11,917 nucleotides of DNA from Glomus cerebriforme. Taxonomy: Eukaryota > Glomeromycota > Glomeromycetes > Glomerales > Glomeraceae. The DNA lies in contig QKYT01001030.1 of the NCBI GenBank assembly GCA_003550305.1, positions 1 to 11,917 of the forward strand. The letters are read 5' to 3'. A model generated the notes under the pieces. The model made no database searches. It was not told the origin of the DNA and was given only the letters and a program-made list of their open reading frames with translations. Shown here piece by piece: positions 6,989 to 11,917 of the stretch (position 1 is its first letter; each line of letters starts with the position of its first letter). A program made the translations under genes and the position numbers.

Positions 6989-7813
6989 CTATTTATGTGA
7001 TACAATTATACCTATACTATTTATTAAATCTTTTCTATCTAATATGTCCCTTATACCAATTTTCTTTGATGTTATTAAATATATCATATTTTATTCCTAT
7101 TTGGCTGTTAATCTATTTACTATTTTACCTATTTGATTTTTTTTTACTTTTAACGTTTCTTCTTTTTTCTTACGTTTGTTTTCTTGTTTATTCATCTATT
7201 TAACTTTGATTTCAATTTTTCTTTCCTTTCTATTCCTTGACTTTCTTACATCTTTTATATTATATATTCATCTATTTTCTTTTTACAATACTTTCCAGAA
7301 TTCTTGATCTTAAATTTTATGTATTTTATAATTATTTCTCTTCTTCTGTTTACTCCTCCATTTTTCTTGTATTCCTTCTCAACAAGCTTCCTATACTGTC
7401 TTTGTTCTTGTTGTAGATCCACCTTGATTAAGTTTTTTTACAAGTAATATATATACAGTATATATATATGTTTCTCAAAATTTTCTTTTTATTTATATCA
7501 GCAAAATTTTCAAAAATTTATTATTCTGTACTGTATCTTTGTACTTGTTTCATAGAATCTGCTTCATCTTTATTTGTTACGAAATTTATAGTTTTCCAGT
7601 TATTTTTATATCTATGATTTTTAATCAGATCTTTATTCCATTTTCTAAGTTTTTCTTCCAATATTTATTCGTTTCATCTCAGGGAATATTCTTGTAGGTC
7701 ATTAAATTCCAAATTTTGGCATATTTCTTTGTATGGATGTCATTACTAAATGAGCTCATATTTAAAGTAATCAATACAGTATTTAATAAGAAATAAAAGG
7801 GAATTCTAGTCTA
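6989..7813 (-). pseudogene. Decayed unrecognised gene with several frameshifts and stops
   Basis: On the minus strand a chain of coding-looking segments runs through this T-rich region in changing frames. From about 7810 it reads …NMSSFSNDIHTKKYAKIW…MTYKNIP, then a TGA, then DETNKYWKKNLEN. After a frame change it reads WNKDLIKNHRYKNNW…VTNKDEADSMKQVQRYSTE and stops (about 7535). After an AT microsatellite comes DLQQEQRQYRKLVEKEYKK…CKKKIDEYII (7424-7260). A Lys/Arg/Glu-rich part follows (KSRNRKERKIEIKVK, NKQENKRKKKEE). The tail MIYLITSKKIGIRDILDRKD ends at TAG (6989-6991). The order and charged, repeat-free wording suggest one ancestral protein of about 250 residues, probably with a coiled-coil or basic region. 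I do not recognise the family. The T-rich plus-strand frame at 6997-7203 is its antisense shadow. Confidence 0.5.
7446..7470. repeat. AT microsatellite
   Basis: The tract ATATATATAC-A-GTATATATATAT forms an AT-rich palindrome around a central A. It interrupts the minus-strand pseudogene, and the reading frame differs on its two sides, so expansion or contraction here may have caused one frameshift. Confidence 0.7.
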
Positions 7814-8010
7814 AAATCAAACCAGCCAGTTAGAGATACTTGACTATCTGACTGGTCTTTCCTTGCAAAATCTCATATCATATATAGTATAAGAAGTTTA
7901 AAAGGAGTAGAAAACAACTAACCAGCCAGTTAGGAGATGCTTGACTATCTGACTGGCTTTCTTGCCTGATATGAAGAAGACCTCATATTCAGTATAAGAA
8001 AGTTAAGAGT
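7813..8010. repeat. Two tandem 100-bp units, each with a hairpin
   Basis: ACCAGCCAGTTAG occurs at 7821 and again at 7921. It is followed in both by CTTGACTATCTGACTGG, a TTTC block, CTCATAT and AGTATAAGAA. In the second unit AGCCAGTTAG pairs with CTGACTGGCT, a 10-bp stem with one G-T pair. In the first the stem is shorter (CCAGT with ACTGG plus GATA/TATC). The units may be a duplicated small inverted-repeat element. I see no sign that they are an RNA gene. Confidence 0.75.
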
Positions 8011-8141
8011 GGGATTAAAGGAAAATAGTTTTTAATAAGGAAGAGTGAAATTTTTGAGAAAAAATAAAATAAATATAGAATCATAGATACCATACGTAAG
8101 AGAAAATATAAAAAATAATATAAGCAAAATTAAAAAGGGTA

Positions 8142-8325
8142 CAGTCATTCCCCTCTATAGGCACCCCCTGTTTAGTCACACACCCCTTATAAGCACATTT
8201 ATGCTTGGCCCAAGTTATTAATAATATTATTAAAAAAACCTTTTCTATAGTTATATCATATAGGTTTTTTATAATCACACCTTTTTTTTCAGTCCGGGGG
8301 GTGTGATTATATAGGGGAACGACTG
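8142..8325. mobile_element. Small TA-flanked MITE, Tc1/mariner superfamily (possibly pogo-like), 184 bp
   Basis: The left end reads CAGTCATTCCCCTCTATAG. The right end, read on the minus strand from 8325, reads CAGTCGTTCCCCTATATAAT, and both continue into a CACC-rich block. TA flanks it at 8140-8141 and 8326-8327. The CAGTCG…CCCC…TATAA wording resembles pogo/Tigger-group ends, an inference from memory. The word CCCCT-TATA-RGCAC recurs internally (8150-8167 and 8183-8196). TATAATCACACC (8270-8281) faces GGTGTGATTATA (8300-8311), so the right end contains its own inverted copy. An inner AAAAAACC/GGTTTTTT pair adds a further stem. It has no coding capacity. A 65-codon minus-strand frame over it (8081-8278) is spurious. 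Confidence 0.85.
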
Positions 8326-9004
8326 TATTTATATAATTAAGAATACTAAGAATATAAAAAATGAGTCAAATTTAACACGTTAACACAAATTTCTCTTAAT
8401 TTAACATTTATGGAAATTTTTATTTTATAAATAAATTGAGTCATAGTTTCTGAACAAATAATTTATTCATTTGTACATGATTTTTCAAAACAAGTCAAAT
8501 CCATAATGATTATGCATGATTGTTTTTAGTCTAGTTTGTGAATAATTAAATATTCACTTTTTTAATTATATTTAATCTTGTCTTTAAAAATATGCTTTTC
8601 TTATTTAATAGATAATAATAACAAAAAAGTAAAGTACATAATAAATTGTAAATACGATCATTTACAATTCAGTCTTTTATAGTAGAAAATTTCTAATAAC
8701 AATAAATAAATAAAAAGATACCTCCTATAATTTGAGTGGACAATATAAGAAATAGAGCAAAATAATCTAACACTACAAGATGATGGAAAAGAAAAAAAAA
8801 CTAAATGATTAGAGAGAAAAATATAAAAATACTTACAATAATGCGAATCATTAGCTATTACATATGGAATGTTATAGAAAATAATTTCATGCGATATATG
8901 CCAGCCTGAACTATGAACTATGAACGTTCACTTTGTGAGTTGTGACACTTGATACATTTGCGGTACAATAATCTTCCCCAGTATCGCAACACTTTTTTCA
9001 CTCC
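8326..9004. other. AT-rich spacer, then a more mixed stretch before the MULE end
   Basis: Positions 8326-8880 are plain AT-rich DNA with one perfect stem, AATTGTAAA (8644-8652) facing TTTACAATT (8661-8669). From about 8885 composition becomes less AT-rich, with the direct repeat CTATGAA and a perfect TGAACGTTCA palindrome (8921-8930). This part, up to the CACGTG at 9005, could be the inner side of a second MULE end, or unrelated sequence. No gene is visible. Confidence 0.4.
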
Positions 9005-9068
9005 CACGTGATTTTTAATTTTGGCCCGAATTAGTTTGGGCCGAATTATAAAAATAAAATATCACGTG
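9005..9068. repeat. Imperfect 64-bp palindrome: head-to-head MULE-type ends
   Basis: CACGTGAT (9005-9012) faces ATCACGTG (9061-9068), and GGCCC (9023-9027) faces GGGCC (9038-9042), with AT-rich arms between and a centre of about ten bases. The right half is the proposed left terminus of the MULE. The left half has the same orientation as the right terminus at 11770-11798, so it may be the end of a second, otherwise unseen copy. Confidence 0.7.
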
Positions 9069-9073
9069 TATCT

Positions 9074-9089
9074 TGTATACATGTATACA
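9074..9089. repeat. Perfect 16-bp palindrome
   Basis: TGTATACATGTATACA is self-complementary and lies six bases inside the inner CACGTG of the left MULE end. It may be a protein-binding site or just AT-rich symmetry. Its proximity to the terminus is the only functional hint. Confidence 0.6.
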
Positions 9090-9180
9090 TATGAATATAC
9101 TGTATGATGGTTAAAAATTTTTTTTCAATACTCTTCTACCACTTTTTATCATTCTTTTGTTAATAAAAAAACAAATATTG

Positions 9181-9261
9181 GTAAGTAAAAATTATAACAA
9201 TTTCTTTATACATAGGTAGTCTTATTAACAATGATTATTTTTAATTTTTGTGTAATTTCAG
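9181..9261 (+). other. Possible 5'-UTR intron of the MULE transposase gene
   Basis: A strong donor GTAAGTAA at 9181 and an acceptor TGTAATTTCAG ending at 9261 define an 81-bp AT-rich intron, close in size to the first coding intron (89 bp). No coding frame crosses it, so it would lie in the leader upstream of the ATG at 9367. Transcript evidence is absent. Confidence 0.35.
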
Positions 9262-9760
9262 TTATTTATGTATTACTGTATTACATGTTTTTATTCGTCA
9301 GTTTTTATTTAGTAGTTTATTCTAATTTTTATTTATTTAATTATTTAATAGGTTTTAATAAATAACATGAATCCCCTTACCAATAGTAATATTAATAATA
9401 TTAATAATGAGAAACAATATTGCAAAGGTTGTGAAAAAAATCTTCTAACTCTTTTACTATTAATGGAAAATTTTATTGCACTTGCAATACTTGTCGTGTT
9501 CAAAATCAGGCAGTCTATCAGCGAAAATTAATCTGAAATCAGCAAAATAATGCAGATGCTGATCAAATCCCAATTGAGTTTACTGATTTTAATGACTTTA
9601 TGGCCAAGTTTTTGGCTAATTTTGATAATAATGAAAATCAAGAAAATTCAGAATTTAAACTTTCTTGTACTGTAAATATTACAGGTTTAACAGGTAATTT
9701 CAAAGAACAAGCTGGTTATATAATAAAAGCAATTTCTGATGACCATGAATATACATGGAC

Positions 9761-9849
9761 GTAAGTTAATATTTTACTTTAATTAGCTTTTTTAAATTTT
9801 TTATTAGTTTATTTTAATTTAATTAATTAATTTCTTATAATAATTTAAG
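9761..9849 (+). other. Intron 1 of the MULE transposase pseudogene
   Basis: A consensus donor GTAAGTTAAT follows TGGAC, and the acceptor TAATTTAAG ends at 9849. Joining AC to A rebuilds a Thr codon and keeps the frame into YQKEYNVKKSNSK, which continues the protein sensibly. The 89-bp length and AT-richness are normal for fungi. Confidence 0.75.
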
Positions 9850-10386
9850 ATATCAAAAAGAATATAATGTAAAAAAATCAAATTCAAAGGCATTTTATTG
9901 TTATTGCTCTCAAAGGGATTGTTTAGGCGAAAAACCAAAAAAACATTCTGATATGAATAAGCATCATCAATACTCCATTTTCCTTGCAAAGGTTGCATTA
10001 AAATTACCATTCACGAAAATTCCAAATTATCCGATATAGAAATGCAACATGTTGTACATCCAATACGACTAAATGCTACAATTTCACACGAAGTCAAAGC
10101 TTTTATATTGGATAATATAGATTTACTTCCATGAGAAATCTATAAAAGGCTTGTTGAACGTGTTTAAATATTAATATATGCCAAAAACAAATTCATTTCT
10201 GGTGGGTGGAATTAGGAAAAAGCTGATATAAACGAGATGAAAATTCTTTTATTTCTGCACAGAAATGGCTTAAAAAAAGTCATATTTAAAAAGATAATCC
10301 AAAAGCCTTTGGCTTTTTGACTGAATTATGGAATATGCTGCAAAACTCCCAGTTTAAAATTCATGAGATTGGTGTTGATGCTACAT

Positions 10387-10698
10387 GTAATAATCATTTT
10401 TAAATTTGATTATTTAATCAGAAAAAAGATGCATTTATTTATTAAAAAGAATTATTAAACATGTATTTAGCATATTTATTTATTAAAGTATAATGTTATT
10501 GCATTTATTTATTAAATATTACATTTATTTCACACATTTATTAATAACTATCATCACATTTATCAGTTTGGCGCATTTATTTTTTTTAATAAACTATTAC
10601 ATTTATTTAGCACATTTATTTATTAAATATCACATTTATCAGTTTAGCACATTTATATGCATTTAATAAACTATCACATTTATTTATTCTAAATTTAG
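10387..10698 (+). other. Intron 2 of the MULE transposase pseudogene, enlarged by repeats
   Basis: The donor GTAATAATC follows GCTACAT, and the acceptor CTAAATTTAG ends at 10698. Joining T to AT gives a Tyr codon and restores GVDATYNTNN, the conserved motif around the first catalytic Asp. At 312 bp it is over three times the size of intron 1, because most of it is tandem repeat. Confidence 0.75.
10412..10690. repeat. Minisatellite of CACATTTATTTATTAAA-type units inside intron 2
   Basis: The word CATTTATTTATTAAA and close variants recur many times. In the second half a higher-order unit is clear: ATCACATTTATCAGTTT at 10553 is repeated at 10629, a period of 76 bp, with TTTAATAAACTAT and GCACATTTAT in matching positions. 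The array ends just before the splice acceptor. Confidence 0.8.
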
Positions 10699-11688
10699 AT
10701 AATACAAACAATCTGAAATTTGAACTGTATGTGGTTCATGCANAGATTGATGGAATGNGGTTTCCATTAGCGTATTTATTTTTGGAAAATAATGGAAATT
10801 GTGGAAATGGCCGAACTGGTGTCATTATAGATTTTTGTTTACAATTAAAAATACGTGGACTTGAACCTACTTTTTTTCTCACGGACAAAGATTTCGCACA
10901 AATATCAGCAGCTCGTTTTATCTGGAAAAATGCCAAAATACAACTATGCCTTTGGCATATAAAAAAGGCGGTAGAAACAAGTTTAACAAATAATAAGAAA
11001 CCCAACAAGTCAATTATAATGGTTTGGAAGCACACAAACATTTTTCTTTTATTGACCCTTCATTTTGCCCAACTTTATCCAAAGACAAGATTTCTTTTTG
11101 CCCAAAAGAATTTCGGCCAAAAGTATGGGAATTAATGAATAAACATCTACACCAGCACTCATTAATTCCAATGAATAATGGACAGTTTTTATCTTCAGCT
11201 GAAATTTGGAATGCCGTAGTTCAAGAGATTTATTATTTTGTAAAAAAAAAATTCTTTGGCATGGTTGTGGGTTTATTTATGGAATGAGTGGTACTTTTCA
11301 GAGCGCTGGATTTTATGGTTTCGAGCAGGGTGTGATGATAAAATTTCAATTTTAAAGACAAATATGTTGAGACGCATTGGAAAGTACTTAAACGCGATTT
11401 TTTATATAAGTTTTTTCGTCTGCGTTTAGATTTAGTGGTATTTATCATTATGGAGCAGGTAATACCACATCAACAAAGAAGGTTTAAGCAAGTGTTTTTG
11501 GTAAAAAAAGAAAAGTCAGAGTGGAGAAAGGCATTTAAAAAGGAATGGAGAGACTTAGCAGGACGGCCATCTAATACATATTTAACAGATGTTACGCGTT
11601 GGATATGTGGATGTCCAGCCTTTTTTTACTAGTCGTTTCCTTATTTGTAAACACCTTGTTCAACAACACCCCACTCAGGTGATCATCA

Positions 11689-11702
11689 AAGGTTATAACC
11701 TT
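11689..11702. repeat. Perfect 14-bp palindrome near the 3' end of the pseudogene
   Basis: AAGGTTATAACCTT is self-complementary and overlaps the last codons before the TAG at 11724. Shortly after, ATGGTCC occurs twice (11740 and 11751). The role is unknown. Confidence 0.5.
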
Positions 11703-11798
11703 ATGATTTATGTATCAAGTGCATAGGTTATATCCTTCTATGGTCCGCCCATGGTCCATCATTAAATGTCACGTGCCCAATTTTTAATTCCGGCCCAA

Positions 11799-11917
11799 CA
11801 TGCGCATTAAAGAATACCTAATTTGTGCTAATGCCTGCATGTATTACCCAAATAAAATGAGTTACTTTTAGCATAATATGCGCTAATTCACCAGGCATGT
11901 TACCGGTCGTAACGTGC
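11799..11917. other. Less AT-rich flank beyond the right MULE end
   Basis: The last 119 bases contain ATGCGC twice (near 11800 and 11880), GCATG words and ACCGGT, giving a composition unlike the spacers elsewhere. No frame or inverted end can be completed within the window. It may be the start of another element or of host sequence. Confidence 0.35.

Larger units (their letters stand above)
9367..11726 (+). pseudogene. MULE transposase with C-terminal SWIM zinc finger, frameshifted pseudogene
   Basis: Three exons (9367-9760, 9850-10386, 10699-11726) would encode about 650 residues. The N-terminus has a Cys cluster (CKGC, then CTCNTCR). Exon 2 has YCYCSQRDC and CKGCIKITIH, suggesting a second zinc-binding domain. 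The MULE core shows GVDATYNTNNLKF (first catalytic Asp at 10377-10379) and FFLTDKDFAQISAARF (second Asp at 10884-10886). LCLWHIKKA follows, with the C-x2-H at 10947-10958. I could not fix the catalytic Glu. The C-terminus has WICGCPAFF … LICKH, a CxCx(n)CxH SWIM finger (11606-11654), then TAG at 11724. The frame shifts near 9434, 9980, 10162, 11012, 11246, 11366 and 11621. Stops lie at 9534, 10132, 10224 (all TGA) and 10287 (TAA). A functional enzyme would cut and move the DNA between the inverted ends. Confidence 0.88.
9036..11798 (+). mobile_element. Degenerate Mutator-like element (MULE), about 2.76 kb
   Basis: The left end from 9036 reads TTGGGCCGAATTATAAAAAT and reaches CACGTG at 9063-9068. 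The right end, read on the minus strand from 11798, reads TTGGGCCGGAATTAAAAATT and reaches CACGTG at 11775-11770. These inverted ends of about 30 bp bracket the MULE transposase pseudogene symmetrically enough to be its termini. The bases next to the ends do not match as a 9-10-bp duplication, so the true boundaries may lie slightly elsewhere, or one flank may have been rearranged. The left end is complicated by the adjoining palindrome (9005-9068). The element cannot be autonomous, given the state of its gene. Confidence 0.55.

Noticed and set aside
6997..7203. 68-codon Leu/Phe-rich plus-strand frame resembling a membrane protein
   Set aside because: The hydrophobicity comes from the T-rich antisense strand of the Lys-rich minus-strand pseudogene.
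8081..8278. 65-codon minus-strand frame
   Set aside because: It begins and ends around the 184-bp MITE and reads through its terminal repeat.
9819..10010. 63-codon minus-strand frame, and a similar antisense frame at 10736-11041
   Set aside because: Both are antisense shadows of the MULE transposase exons, which show clear motifs on the plus strand.
1..11917. tRNA, rRNA, CRISPR array, or virus-like polymerase
   Set aside because: No cloverleaf with a TTCRANNC box, no conserved rRNA blocks, no regularly spaced repeat-spacer array and no polymerase motifs were found on either strand by eye.

Overview
The window looks like intergenic, transposon-rich DNA from a very AT-rich fungal genome. The best fit is an arbuscular mycorrhizal fungus of the Rhizophagus/Glomeromycota type. 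This is inferred from the extreme AT bias, short GT-AG introns, many small inverted-repeat elements, and a MULE-type transposase with a C-terminal SWIM zinc finger whose wording resembles that fungal family as I know it. No intact protein-coding gene of normal size is visible. No rRNA, tRNA, CRISPR array or bacterial-style operon was found.

Layout from left to right. Positions 1-209 hold the possible 5' end of a minus-strand gene that leaves the window. Positions 943-1831 are a non-autonomous Tc1/mariner element flanked by TA. Positions 2294-3455 are a non-autonomous hAT-like element carrying an internal minisatellite. Small remnants of coding-looking DNA lie between and beside these two insertions. 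Positions 3464-5870 are AT-rich spacer with degenerate direct repeats near 3913-4155 and 5034-5344. Positions 5887-6161 are a compact foldback MITE. Positions 6989-7813 contain a decayed, unrecognised minus-strand gene, followed by two tandem 100-bp hairpin units (7813-8010). Positions 8142-8325 are a small TA-flanked MITE.

Positions 9036-11798 are a degenerate Mutator-like element (MULE). Its transposase pseudogene (9367-11726) has two recognisable introns, about seven frameshifts and four in-frame stops. Zinc-binding, DDE-type and SWIM motifs are still readable.

The parts do not form a working system. They are layered insertions at several stages of decay. A recurring theme is C-to-T and G-to-A change at former CpG sites, seen in all four terminal-inverted-repeat pairs, in the minisatellite hairpins and in the probable origin of three stop codons. 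I found no convincing new biological system. The most unusual structures are the minisatellite-bearing hAT element, the head-to-head MULE ends at 9005-9068, and the transposase intron swollen by its own tandem repeat.
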